DNA of 64,000 bases from Knoellia locipacati. GTDB lineage: Bacteria > Actinomycetota > Actinomycetes > Actinomycetales > Dermatophilaceae. Below, piece after piece: positions 36,999-45,404 of this stretch (positions are counted from its first letter, which is position 1; every line of letters begins with the position of its first letter). The DNA lies in NCBI RefSeq assembly GCF_007992835.1, contig NZ_BKBA01000012.1, positions 1 to 64,000 on the forward strand, in the 5' to 3' direction. Both the position numbers and the translations under genes were made by a program. Under the pieces are notes generated by a model. It did no database searches. It worked only from the letters and a program-made list of their open reading frames with translations, and was not told the origin of the DNA.

Positions 36999-37499
36999 TC
37001 AGCCGACCGCCTTGGTGACGAGTGTCGCGATGAGCTTCTCGTCGGCCTTGCCCAGCGTGGTGATCGCGTAGGCCGTGGGCCACATCGAGCCGTCGTCGAG
37101 CCGGGCCTGCTCGTTGAACCCGAGCTCGGCGTAGCGGGCGCCGAACTTCGAGGCCGCCTTGAAGAAGCAGACGGCCTTGCCGTCGGCGTCGGCGTAGGCC
37201 GGCATGCCGTACCAGGTCTTGGGCATGAGCTGGGGTGCGTGCTCGGTGACGATGGCGTGGATGGCCTCGGCGAGGACCTTGTCGGCCTCGGGCATCTCGT
37301 CGATCTTGGCGAGGAGGTCGGCCTCGCCCTTCTCGCGGTCCTTGGCGCCCTTGGCCTCGGCACGCAGCTCCTTGGCGCGCTCCTTCATGGCGGCGCGCTC
37401 GTCGGCGCTGAACCCGTCGGCGGACGCCTTCGCTGCGGTCTTCTTCGCTGCGGTCTTCTTCGTGGGGGTTGCCTTCGTGGCAGTGCTCTTGGTGGTCAT
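36999..37499 (-). CDS. DUF1801 (YdhG-like) protein
   Basis: This 166-residue protein has a Lys/Ala/Thr-rich N-terminal tail (repeated TKKTAAKKTAAK), reminiscent of histone-H1-like sequences. A DUF1801 domain follows, with PQLMPKTWYGMPAYADADGKAV and CFFKAASKFGARYAELGF. Structures of this family show an iron-chaperone-like frataxin-related fold, but the role is unproven. The basic tail suggests nucleic-acid association. ATG 37499 is close to no strong ribosome binding site. Confidence 0.85.
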   Translation of the reverse strand: MTTKSTATKATPTKKTAAKKTAAKASADGFSADERAAMKERAKELRAEAKGAKDREKGEADLLAKIDEMPEADKVLAEAIHAIVTEHAPQLMPKTWYGMPAYADADGKAVCFFKAASKFGARYAELGFNEQARLDDGSMWPTAYAITTLGKADEKLIATLVTKAVG

Positions 37500-37569
37500 G
37501 GCTTCACGGTAGGACCGCGGACGGAGCCGTGCTTCTCGATTCCTGACCGGCTTCGTGTGACGCGACCTG

Positions 37570-37609
37570 CCGCGCAGGAGGTGTCGTGGTCACAGCACCT
37601 CCTGCGCGG
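37570..37609 (-). terminator. Hairpin downstream of dnaE2
   Basis: CCGCGCAGGAGGTG (37570-37583) pairs perfectly with CACCTCCTGCGCGG (37596-37609) across a 12-base loop, starting 34 bases beyond the dnaE2 stop. It also lies before the DUF1801 gene start on the same strand. Confidence 0.65.
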
Positions 37610-37642
37610 TGGGTCCTGCTGCTGGTGACGCTCCGGCGGCGG

Positions 37643-40600
37643 TCAGTGGCCCGAGCTGCCGGGGCTGGAGTGCCACAGTTTGCGCGGCGACGTGCCGTGC
37701 TCGGGGACGACGACCGACGCGACCCGGTGCCCGTCCTGCGTCGGCGAGCCGGCCGGCTTGATGTCGGCGTAGGGCGACTGCTTGAAGCCCGACGCGTGGA
37801 CGAGCACCCGGCGCCTGCCCCCGGTGTCGGCCTCGCGCTCCCCCGCCTCCGCCCGGGCCACCGCCTCGGCGTCCGCGGTCTCGAGGGCCCGCACCACCGC
37901 GGAGTGGCCGCCGTCGCGCCAGGCCTCCCAGAGCCCGGCGAGCTCCCACGCACCCGTCGCCCGCACCGAGATCCCCCGGGGCCCGGTGCGCCGGACGACA
38001 CCGCGCACGAGGAGGAGCCACGAGTGGAAGACCGTGGCGGCATACGGGCCCTGGACGTCCTCGAAGAAGGTCGCGTCGACCGGACCGGTCGCGTCGTCGA
38101 GGGTGAGGAAGACGACGCGGCGACCGGAGCGGATCGGCGGGGTCTGGGTCGCGACCTTGACCCCGGCGACCCACACCTCGCTGCGGCTGCGCGCCCCGAG
38201 CAGGTCACGGCTGCGGACCACCCCGAGCGCGTCGAGCATCGGGCCGTAGAACTCGACGACGTGGGCCGAGGCGTCGAGCCCGAGGACGTCGAGCTCGGCC
38301 CGGACCCGCTCGGTGCCGGTCATCTCGGGCAGACCGGTTCCGGGAGTGAGCTCTGGCCGGTCGCCGAGGTCGAGGGTGAGCTGGACCGACTGCTCGGCGG
38401 CGGCGACCACGGGACGGGCGGCCTGCGACTGGGCCGCGGCCCGCTCGCGCACGAGGTCTGGGCCCAGGCGCGGTGGCGGGACCCTGCGTCGTGAGGACCG
38501 CCCGGTGCTGGCCCGCTCCCACCGGTCGAGCTCACCGACGTGGAGCAGGAGGTCGCGGCGGGTGATGCGACCACGACGGCCCAGCCCGGAGCCGGTGGCG
38601 CCGATGCCGTGCATCGCGTCGAACGCGCCGGCGAGGACGAGCCGCTCGACGACCGGACGGCTCACCGTGGCCCGTGACCAGAAGTCTCCGAGGTCCGAGA
38701 ACGGCTGTCCTGCGACGATGCTCGCGACCTCGGCGTCGCTGATGCCCTTGACGTCGGTGAGCGAGAGGCGGATGCCGTAGTCACTCGCGTCGGGCAGGTC
38801 GGGGTGCACCGGGCTGAAGTCGGCGCCACCGCCCTCGAGCCGCTCGATGCGGTAGGTGTCGCCCGAGCCGTTGACGTCGAGGCCGAGCACCGCGATGCCG
38901 AGCGAGCGGGCGTCGTCGAGGATGAGCCGCTTGGGATACATGCCCGGGTCGTGGGTGAGCACGCCGGAGAGGAACGCCGCCGGGTGGTGGGTCTTGAGCC
39001 AGGCCGAGTGGTAGGTCGGGAGGGCGAAGGCGGCCGCGTGCGCCTTGCAGAAGCCGAACGACGCGAACGACTTGAGGACTTCCCAGATCCGGTCGACGTC
39101 GTCGGGGGCGTAGCCGCGGGCCCGGGCGGCGGGTCGCCACCACGCCTCGATGTCGAGCTGCCCCTGCGGCGTGCCCATCGTGCGCCTCACCTCGTCGGCC
39201 TGGGCGAGGGTCACCCCGGTCGTCTCGGCGACGATCCGCAGCACCTGCTCGTGGAAGACGACGACGCCCTCGGTCTCGGCGAGCGCGGGCTCGAGCGTCG
39301 GGTGGAGCAGCCGCCGCTTGGACCAGCCGTGACGGCTCTCGAGGAAAGGCGTGATCATGTCGGACTTCACCGGCCCGGGGCGGAACAGCGAGATGTCGAT
39401 GATGAGGTCGCCGAAGCGCTCGGGCCCGAACTTGCCGATGAGCTCACGCTGCCCGGGACTCTCGATCTGGAAGCAGCCCAGGGTGCGCGAGGTGCGGATG
39501 AGCCGGAAGGTCGCCTCGTCGTCGAGCGGCACCTGAGCCTCGTCGTCGAGGTCCACCTCGACCCCGTCGACCCGGCGCACCTCGGCGACGGCGTGGGCCA
39601 TCGCCGACTGCATCCGGATGCCGAGGACGTCGAGCTTGAGCAGCCCGAGGGTCTCGACGTCGTCCTTGTCGAACTGGCTCATCGGGAAGCCCAGCCAGCT
39701 CGCCTCGACCGGGGTCCGGTCGAGCAGCCCGGCGTTCGAGAGCACGACCCCGCAGGGGTGCAGGGCGATGTGCCGGGGCAGCCCGTCGAGGCGCTCGACG
39801 AGCTCGAAGAAGGTGTCGAGCCGGGGCGCGTCCAGCCCGCGGGAGCGCAGCTCGGGCAGGTCGGCGATCGCGCTGCGAGCATCGCGTGCCCGGATGTGCG
39901 GGAACGCCTTGGCGATCTCGTCGACCTCGATGGGCGGCATGCCGAGCGCGGCACCGACGTCGCGGATCGCGTGGCGCACCTTGTAGGTGTCCATCATCGA
40001 CACGCACGTCACCCGGTCACCGCCGAACCGGTCGAGGATCGCTTGGTAGATCTCGGTCCGTCGCGCCGACTCGACGTCGACGTCGATGTCGGGCAGCTCG
40101 GCCCGCAGCGGTGAGCAGAACCGCTCCATGAGCAGGTCGTGCCGGATCGGGTCGACCCCGCTGATGCCGAGGAGGTAGTTGACGAGCGACCCTGCGCCGG
40201 AGCCGCGGGCCGCGACCCGCACTCCCCTGGCCTTGATGAGGTCGGTCACCTCGGCGACGGTGAGGAAGTAGGTCGGGTACCCGAGGTCGGCGATGACGCG
40301 CAGCTCGTCGTCGAGACGGGAGAGCACCGTATGCCGTGCCCCGTCACCGATCCCGGGGTAGCGGCCGCCGACGGCGGCACGGCACCGCTGCGTCAGCACC
40401 TGCTGGGGGTCCACGCCGGCGTCGATGCCGAGGATGCCCGGCTCGGGCAGGTGGACGGCGCCGATGCCGAGGTCGGCCCGGGGGTCCTGGACGCACTCGT
40501 CGGCGAGCGCGAGGGTGGCACCGACGAGCTGAGCGGCGCGACCGTTGTCGCCGGTGACCTCGTGGGCCCGGACCCACATCTCCTCGCTGCTCGCGAGGTG

Positions 40601-41446
40601 CCCGGCGTCGGTGACCCGGTCGAGGTGGCGCGAGTCGAGCACAACGAGCCGTCGGGCCGCGTCGAGGACGTCGACGGTGCGCACGCCGTCGCGGTCGGCG
40701 TGCCGGACCGCCGCGGTGAGGACGGCCGGAACCCGGGCATCGTCGGCGAGGGCGAGCATCCGGCGGGCATGGACCCTCGACCCCGGGGTGCCCTCGGGCC
40801 CGCCGTTGCCGACGATCTCGAGCGCGAGCGCCTCGGGTGGCAGGAGCGCGCGCCAGGCCTCGAGCCGGGCCCGGGCCTCGCTGGTGCGACGCGCGAGGAC
40901 CGCACGACCCACGTCGGAGTCGGGTCCGAGCAGCACCCTGAGCCGGCTCGGCTCGGGGTGGCGGTCCCAGTCCTCTCGCCGCTCTCCCCCACGGCACCAC
41001 CGGGCGAGCAGCTCCGGCAGCGTGACAGGGGTGCCGCGCTCACCGCGCAGGTGGGTGTCGGTGACGAGGCGGCACAGGGCCGCCCACCCCAGACCGCGGT
41101 CGACCCCCGCGCCCCGACCCCGGGCGAGCACCGTGACCCGCGGCAGGCGGAGGTCGACGACCGCTCCACCACGCACCGGGGTGCGGACCCGGGCCGGGGG
41201 ACGCCCCGGCCTCGGCTCCTCACCGACGGCGAGGTCGACGCCGAGGACCGGGTCGATGCCGGCCCGCCCGCAGGCCATCGCGAACCGGACCGCGCCGTAG
41301 AGCCCGTCACGGTCGGTGAGGGCGAGGGCCGGCTGCCCGTGCGCCGCAGCGCGCTCGACGAGGTCCTCGGCGGTCGAGGCCCCGAAGCGCATCGAGAAGC
41401 CGGAGGCGACGTGGAGGTGGACGAAGTCGGGGCTGGTGCTGGTCAT
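37643..41446 (-). CDS. dnaE2: Error-prone DNA polymerase DnaE2
   Basis: This 1267-residue C-family polymerase performs damage-induced translesion synthesis. The N-terminal PHP domain is degenerate compared with replicative DnaE1 (HLHVASGFSMRFGAS, DRDGLYG). The palm holds the acidic motif ELPDIDVDVES, and the finger region is LGCFQIESPGQRELIGKFGPERFGDLIIDISLFRPGP. An OB-fold lies near residues 1050-1150, and the C-terminus is PRKLWHSSPGSSGH. It is shorter than a usual DnaE1 in the tau-binding tail. It lies downstream of DUF6504 and HEPN-like genes headed by an SOS box, but a strong hairpin separates it from them. Confidence 0.94.
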   Translation of the reverse strand: MTSTSPDFVHLHVASGFSMRFGASTAEDLVERAAAHGQPALALTDRDGLYGAVRFAMACGRAGIDPVLGVDLAVGEEPRPGRPPARVRTPVRGGAVVDLRLPRVTVLARGRGAGVDRGLGWAALCRLVTDTHLRGERGTPVTLPELLARWCRGGERREDWDRHPEPSRLRVLLGPDSDVGRAVLARRTSEARARLEAWRALLPPEALALEIVGNGGPEGTPGSRVHARRMLALADDARVPAVLTAAVRHADRDGVRTVDVLDAARRLVVLDSRHLDRVTDAGHLASSEEMWVRAHEVTGDNGRAAQLVGATLALADECVQDPRADLGIGAVHLPEPGILGIDAGVDPQQVLTQRCRAAVGGRYPGIGDGARHTVLSRLDDELRVIADLGYPTYFLTVAEVTDLIKARGVRVAARGSGAGSLVNYLLGISGVDPIRHDLLMERFCSPLRAELPDIDVDVESARRTEIYQAILDRFGGDRVTCVSMMDTYKVRHAIRDVGAALGMPPIEVDEIAKAFPHIRARDARSAIADLPELRSRGLDAPRLDTFFELVERLDGLPRHIALHPCGVVLSNAGLLDRTPVEASWLGFPMSQFDKDDVETLGLLKLDVLGIRMQSAMAHAVAEVRRVDGVEVDLDDEAQVPLDDEATFRLIRTSRTLGCFQIESPGQRELIGKFGPERFGDLIIDISLFRPGPVKSDMITPFLESRHGWSKRRLLHPTLEPALAETEGVVVFHEQVLRIVAETTGVTLAQADEVRRTMGTPQGQLDIEAWWRPAARARGYAPDDVDRIWEVLKSFASFGFCKAHAAAFALPTYHSAWLKTHHPAAFLSGVLTHDPGMYPKRLILDDARSLGIAVLGLDVNGSGDTYRIERLEGGGADFSPVHPDLPDASDYGIRLSLTDVKGISDAEVASIVAGQPFSDLGDFWSRATVSRPVVERLVLAGAFDAMHGIGATGSGLGRRGRITRRDLLLHVGELDRWERASTGRSSRRRVPPPRLGPDLVRERAAAQSQAARPVVAAAEQSVQLTLDLGDRPELTPGTGLPEMTGTERVRAELDVLGLDASAHVVEFYGPMLDALGVVRSRDLLGARSRSEVWVAGVKVATQTPPIRSGRRVVFLTLDDATGPVDATFFEDVQGPYAATVFHSWLLLVRGVVRRTGPRGISVRATGAWELAGLWEAWRDGGHSAVVRALETADAEAVARAEAGEREADTGGRRRVLVHASGFKQSPYADIKPAGSPTQDGHRVASVVVPEHGTSPRKLWHSSPGSSGH

Positions 41447-41476
41447 GAGCCGGGTCCTAGTCGTGGTGGTCCTCCC

Positions 41477-41526
41477 GCAACGTCAGCGTGGGTGGTCGCT
41501 CTGGCGACCGTTCACGCTGACGTTGC
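41477..41526 (-). terminator. Strong hairpin between the HEPN-like gene and dnaE2
   Basis: GCAACGTCAGCGTG (41477-41490) and its complement (41513-41526) form a 14-bp stem, with an inner GGTCGC/GCGACC stem closing the loop. It starts just past the HEPN-like gene stop and lies 30 bases before the dnaE2 start, so read-through into dnaE2 may be limited. Confidence 0.7.
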
Positions 41527-41536
41527 GAAGATGGGG

Positions 41537-41938
41537 TCAGGCGGTCTCGCGGGCGGCGGCGAGGCGGTGCACGACCGGCTCGGCGGACGGCATACCGAGG
41601 GCCGAGGTGACGTGACCGACGAAGGTCTCGGCGGCCCGCAGGAGGTCGTCGGCCTCGCGCACCGACACCCGTCGCGAGTGCGACTCGACCTCCCGGCGGT
41701 GCACGGCGGCGAGGGCGAAGAAGTCGGCCCACTCACCGAGCTCGGGAGCGTGGACGGCGAGGAGGGGCCAGAGGTCCTGCGGACCGGTGCGACCCTGCCT
41801 CGCGACGAGGGCGGCCGCGGCACGCATCGAGGCGTCCTGGGAGGCGACGAAGCGGGCGGCAGCCAGCTCCGCGGCATACGCCTCCGCAAGGCTCTGGCGG
41901 GACTGCTCGAGGAGCGCGAGCGCGGGACCGGCACCCAT
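41537..41938 (-). CDS. SAV_6107-type HEPN-like protein
   Basis: This 133-residue, largely helical protein (MGAGPALALLEQSRQSLAEA, then WADFFALAAVHRREVESHSRR and VREADDLLRAAETFVGHV) matches the SAV_6107 group of the HEPN superfamily often found beside dnaE2. It contains R-x(4-6)-H (residues 81-87, RREVESH), the pattern of catalytic HEPN RNases, though I cannot tell whether it is conserved. The gene sits between DUF6504 and dnaE2, downstream of an SOS box. ATG 41938 is five bases from the DUF6504 stop. Confidence 0.78.
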   Translation of the reverse strand: MGAGPALALLEQSRQSLAEAYAAELAAARFVASQDASMRAAAALVARQGRTGPQDLWPLLAVHAPELGEWADFFALAAVHRREVESHSRRVSVREADDLLRAAETFVGHVTSALGMPSAEPVVHRLAAARETA

Positions 41939-41943
41939 GGCGC

Positions 41944-42261
41944 TCAGTCCTGCGCCCGGAGCAGGACCCACGGGTCGCTGCAGCCGTCGGCGGCGTCGGA
42001 GGCGAGGTCGTAGACACCGGTGCCCGCCGCACTGCCGGCCTCGACCCGCCACACGTGGCGCTCGGGACGCTCACCGAGGTCACCGAGGTCGCGCCACCAC
42101 GAGCGGCGCTCGCTCCAGTCGTCGAGGACGTCACGGATGACGAGGATGCGACCGCGCCAGACGAACGCGCGCGGCCTCGGACGGAGGGCGAGCGTGCCGT
42201 CGACGGTGGGCAGCGCCGCCTCGACGCGCACCTCGACGGGTTCTTCGTACCGGCGCACCAC
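41944..42261 (-). CDS. DUF6504 protein, first gene of the SOS cassette
   Basis: This 105-residue protein opens MVRRYEEPVEVRVEAALP and contains AFVWRGRILVIRDVLDDWSERRSWW, the tryptophan-rich core of DUF6504. These small proteins are usually encoded beside ImuB or DnaE2 in actinobacterial mutagenesis cassettes. The fold and function are unknown. GTG 42261 has a GGAGG box seven bases upstream. A perfect SOS box lies about 62 bases before the start. Confidence 0.8.
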   Translation of the reverse strand: MVRRYEEPVEVRVEAALPTVDGTLALRPRPRAFVWRGRILVIRDVLDDWSERRSWWRDLGDLGERPERHVWRVEAGSAAGTGVYDLASDAADGCSDPWVLLRAQD

Positions 42262-42322
42262 GACATGGCCTCCTCAGGGCAGGATGGGATGGAGTCGGAT
42301 GCTCTCGGACATCCGCTGCGTG

Positions 42323-42338
42323 TCGAACACCTGTTCGA
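42323..42338. promoter_or_regulatory. SOS (LexA) box
   Basis: TCGAACACCTGTTCGA is a perfect match to the actinobacterial LexA operator TCGAAC-N4-GTTCGA. It lies about 62 bases before DUF6504 and 57 bases before the divergent ybaK, so it mainly controls the DUF6504-HEPN-dnaE2 group but could affect both. Confidence 0.92.
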
Positions 42339-42394
42339 ACAACTCCACTGTACAACCGTCGGACGCGGGGCCGTCAAGCCCCTACGCTGACGCC

Positions 42395-42916
42395 ATGACC
42401 GAGCCCGGCGACCCCGTGTCGGAGCGTGACCTCAGCGAGCACCCGTCCGTGGCGGTCGTGCTGAGCACGCTTGCCGCACACCACGTCCGGCCCGTCGTGC
42501 GCTACCTCCCCGACGCGGTGCGCACGGCCCGCGCCGCGGCCGACGCCCTCGGCGTCACCCCCGGCGAGATCGCCAACTCGCTCGTCTTCGCCGGGCGACG
42601 CCACGACGGGAGCACCGAGCCCCTCCTCGTCCTCGCCTCGGGCGGTCACCGCGTCGACCAGGACCGGATCGCCGGGCTGCTCGACCTCGCCGCCGTCGAC
42701 AAGGCGACGCCCGAGGAGGTGCGCGAGTGGACCGGCTTCGCGATCGGCGGCGTCGCCCCGGTCGGGCACCCCGCTCCCCTGCGCACCGTCGTCGACGTCA
42801 CGCTCGGCAGCTTCGACCGCGTGTGGGCGGCGGCCGGGCACAGCCACTCGGTCTTCCAGACGACCTACGACGAGCTGCTGCGCATCACGAGCGGCAAGGC
42901 CATCGAGGTCGACTGA
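42395..42916 (+). CDS. YbaK/EbsC-family aminoacyl-tRNA deacylase
   Basis: This 173-residue member of the YbaK/ProX editing family hydrolyses mischarged aminoacyl-tRNA such as Cys-tRNA(Pro). Motifs are GEIANSLVFAG, LVLASGGHRVD, ATPEEVREWTGFAIGGVAPVGH and SHSVFQTTYDELLRIT. The start is ATG 42395 with TACGCT six bases upstream, as for a leaderless mRNA. It is divergent from the SOS cassette and convergent with metF. Confidence 0.9.
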   Translation: MTEPGDPVSERDLSEHPSVAVVLSTLAAHHVRPVVRYLPDAVRTARAAADALGVTPGEIANSLVFAGRRHDGSTEPLLVLASGGHRVDQDRIAGLLDLAAVDKATPEEVREWTGFAIGGVAPVGHPAPLRTVVDVTLGSFDRVWAAAGHSHSVFQTTYDELLRITSGKAIEVD

Positions 42917-42924
42917 CGCGAGAC

Positions 42925-42982
42925 GGCCGCGTCGCCGGGATGACGAGCGCCCCTCCACCCTCATCGTCCCGGCCACGCGGCC
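42925..42982 (+). terminator. Hairpin between ybaK and metF
   Basis: Arms 42925-42947 and 42960-42982 match at 20 of 23 positions around a 12-base loop, starting eight bases after the ybaK stop. Beyond it, a nine-base motif ATACTCAGA occurs twice before the metF end. Confidence 0.6.
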
Positions 42983-43076
42983 GCAGGGCTACTCTCCCGA
43001 ACCGCGGGTGGCGCCGGGATCCGTACACATACTCAGATCCGTCCGCCCGGGATACTCAGACGTCGCGGACGGCCGC

Positions 43077-43964
43077 TCAGCGCGCGCCCGTCGACAGCCC
43101 GAGGTTCTCGTGGACCTCGAGCGTCGCGGTGGAGCGGTTCATGGTGATGAAGTGCAGGCCGGGCGCACCCTCGGAGAGCATCCGCTGGGCCAGCTCGGTC
43201 GCGATCTGCACCCCGACCGAACGCACCGCGTCGGCGTCGCCGGCCACGGCCTCGAGCCGGTCGACGACCGCACGCGGCAGGGGCGTGCCCATGAGCTGGG
43301 CCATCCGGGTGATCTGCTTGAGGTTGGTCACGGGCATGAGCCCCGGCGTGATCGGCAGGTCGCGGTGCTGCGCCACCCGGTCGCGCAGCCGGAGGTAGGT
43401 GTCGGCGTCGAACACCATCTGGGTGATCGCAAAGCTCGCACCGGCGTCGGCCTTGCGGACCATCACCTCGACGTCGTGGTCGAGGTCGGGCGAGGCGGGG
43501 TGGACGTCGGGGAACGCGGCGACGCCGATGGTGAAGTCGCCCAGCGTGCGGATGAGGTCGACGAGGTCGGTCGCGTGGTCAAGCCCCTCGGGGTGGGCCA
43601 CCCACTCCCCGCCGGGGTTGCCCGGCGGGTCGCCGCGCAGGGCGAGGATGTTGCGGACGCCGGCTGCGGCGTACTGGCCGACGACCCGGCGGATGTCCCC
43701 CACCGACGCACCGACGCACGTGAGGTGGGCCAGCGGGGTGAGCGTGGTCTCGCGGGCGATGCGCTCGGTGACGCGGACGGTGCGGTCCTGGGTGGTGCCG
43801 CCGGCGCCGTAGGTCACCGACACGAAGTCCGGGTGCACCCGCTCGAGCCGCCGGATGGCGTCCCAGAGCGCCGCCTCGGACGCGTCGTCCTTGGGCGGGA
43901 AGAACTCGAAGCTCACCGAGGGTCGCTGACCGGCGAGGAGCTCTGGGATCGACCGGGCTGGCAT
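43077..43964 (-). CDS. metF: Methylenetetrahydrofolate reductase
   Basis: MetF reduces 5,10-methylene- to 5-methyl-tetrahydrofolate for methionine synthesis and uses FAD. The 295-residue protein has VSFEFFPPKDD with the catalytic Glu, SVTYGAGGTT, ILALRGDPPGN, and FAITQMVFDADTYL. ATG 43964 is seven bases after a TAATCT -10 box and has no ribosome binding site, so the mRNA is probably leaderless. The polyprenyl synthase gene diverges 73 bases away. Confidence 0.95.
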   Translation of the reverse strand: MPARSIPELLAGQRPSVSFEFFPPKDDASEAALWDAIRRLERVHPDFVSVTYGAGGTTQDRTVRVTERIARETTLTPLAHLTCVGASVGDIRRVVGQYAAAGVRNILALRGDPPGNPGGEWVAHPEGLDHATDLVDLIRTLGDFTIGVAAFPDVHPASPDLDHDVEVMVRKADAGASFAITQMVFDADTYLRLRDRVAQHRDLPITPGLMPVTNLKQITRMAQLMGTPLPRAVVDRLEAVAGDADAVRSVGVQIATELAQRMLSEGAPGLHFITMNRSTATLEVHENLGLSTGAR

Positions 43965-44036
43965 AGGGGTGAGATTAGTCGAGCAGGCAGGCCGTAGGCT
44001 CGTGATCCACACACCGTGAGATGGCAAGGAGCGTTC
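43965..44036. promoter_or_regulatory. Divergent promoter region of metF and the polyprenyl synthase gene
   Basis: On the minus strand TAATCT (43972-43977) is the metF -10, seven bases before its ATG. On the plus strand an AAGGAG box (44026-44031) marks the 5'-UTR of the polyprenyl synthase. I see no clear regulator site in the 72 bases. Confidence 0.45.
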
Positions 44037-45185
44037 GTGACCAGCCCGTTGGACGAGCTCGCTCGTGACGAGGACACAGCGCGACCCGAGGGAGCGACGA
44101 TGACCAGCCCGCTGGACGAGATGGACCTGCGCGCCCGCGTGCAGGCCTGCATCGACCAGGAGCTTCGCACCCAGGCGACCGTCCTCGACGAGCTGGGCCC
44201 GGACGTCACCGACCTCCTCGACCGGATCGGCTCGCTCCTCGTCGGTGGCAAGCGCCTGCGCGCCGCCTTCCTCTACTGGGGCCACCGCGCCGCCGGCCGT
44301 CCGGACTCCGACGCGCTCGTGCGCCTCGCCACGGCCATGGAGTTCTTCCAGGCCGCCGCCCTCATCCACGACGACGTCATGGACGACTCGGACACACGAC
44401 GCGGTATGCCGGCCGCCCACCGCGCGCTCGCAGCCGTCCACACCGAGCGTGGCTGGGGCGGGGACGACGAGCGCTTCGGTGTCGCCGGCGCCATCCTCGC
44501 CGGCAACCTCTGCCTCACCTGGACCGACGAGCTCGTCGCCACGAGCGGCCTCCCCGTCGACGACCTCGCCCGGGGGCGTGAGGTCTTCGACCGGATGCGG
44601 ACCCAGCTCATGGCCGGGCAGTTCCTCGACGTCGTCGACTCGGTGCGCCCGTGGGACGACCTGCCCTCGGCCGAGCGGATCGAGCGGGCGCAGCGGGTCA
44701 TCCGCTACAAGAGCGCCAAGTACACCGTCGAGCACCCGCTGCTCATCGGCGCCACGGCCGGCGGCCTGCCCGACTCCGACCTCGCCCACCTGTCGTCGTA
44801 CGGCCTCGACCTCGGTCACGCCTTCCAGCTGCGCGACGACCTCCTCGGCGTCTTCGGCGACCCGGAGTCCACCGGCAAGCCCGCGGGCGACGACCTGCGC
44901 GAGGGCAAGCGCACCGTCCTCATCGCGCACACGCTGAGTGGCACCGACGACGCAGGCCGCCAGCTCCTGCGCACCCACCTGGGCGACCCGGACCTCGCCC
45001 CCGCCACGGTCGACGACCTGCGCGACGTCATCACGGCGTCCGGTGCCGTCGACGCCGTCGAGGACGAGATCTCGACCCTCGCCTCCCACGCCCGCGCCTC
45101 CCTCGAGGCCGCCACCGGCATCGCCCCCGACGCCAGGCCCGTCCTCGACGCCCTCGTGGAGATCAGCACAGCCCGCACCGCCTGA
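44037..45185 (+). CDS. Polyprenyl synthase family protein
   Basis: This trans-prenyltransferase makes C15-C20 or longer isoprenyl diphosphates for quinones, carotenoids or lipid carriers. The first Asp-rich motif is IHDDVMDDSDTRRG and the second is FQLRDDLLGVFGD, with GGKRLR near the N-terminus. Two start sites are equally good. GTG 44037 (382 residues) has AAGGAG five bases away, and ATG 44100 (361 residues) has GGGAG five bases away. Around them a 20-base segment encoding TSPLDE is duplicated in frame, so the first 21 residues may be a duplicated leader. Confidence 0.9.
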   Translation: MTSPLDELARDEDTARPEGATMTSPLDEMDLRARVQACIDQELRTQATVLDELGPDVTDLLDRIGSLLVGGKRLRAAFLYWGHRAAGRPDSDALVRLATAMEFFQAAALIHDDVMDDSDTRRGMPAAHRALAAVHTERGWGGDDERFGVAGAILAGNLCLTWTDELVATSGLPVDDLARGREVFDRMRTQLMAGQFLDVVDSVRPWDDLPSAERIERAQRVIRYKSAKYTVEHPLLIGATAGGLPDSDLAHLSSYGLDLGHAFQLRDDLLGVFGDPESTGKPAGDDLREGKRTVLIAHTLSGTDDAGRQLLRTHLGDPDLAPATVDDLRDVITASGAVDAVEDEISTLASHARASLEAATGIAPDARPVLDALVEISTARTA

Positions 45186-45242
45186 CCCCAAGGCGAGCCG
45201 CAAAAAGCCTGGACGGAGCCGAAAGGTGACCGGTCCGGGAGA

Positions 45243-45366
45243 GCGCGGTTGTGCCGATTCGCCGCTGGCTGGGCCTGGCGGCGGGTCCCACGCTCTGCGT
45301 GGGCGCGCGGAGCGCGCTCAGCGCGCGGAGGGCGGATGGGACTGCGGCGAACCGAGACAACCGCGC
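45243..45366. repeat. Large imperfect inverted repeat between convergent genes
   Basis: Arms 45243-45265 and 45344-45366 match at 20 of 23 positions. Between them is CCCACGC-TCT-GCGTGGG (45287-45303) and a GCGC-rich stretch. The whole 124 bases may fold as one structure. It lies between the ends of the polyprenyl synthase and Rv2175c-like genes, so it may terminate both. Confidence 0.6.
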
Positions 45367-45404
45367 GACTCAGCGGACCCAGCCGAACGGCATACGAAGA
45401 AGGA

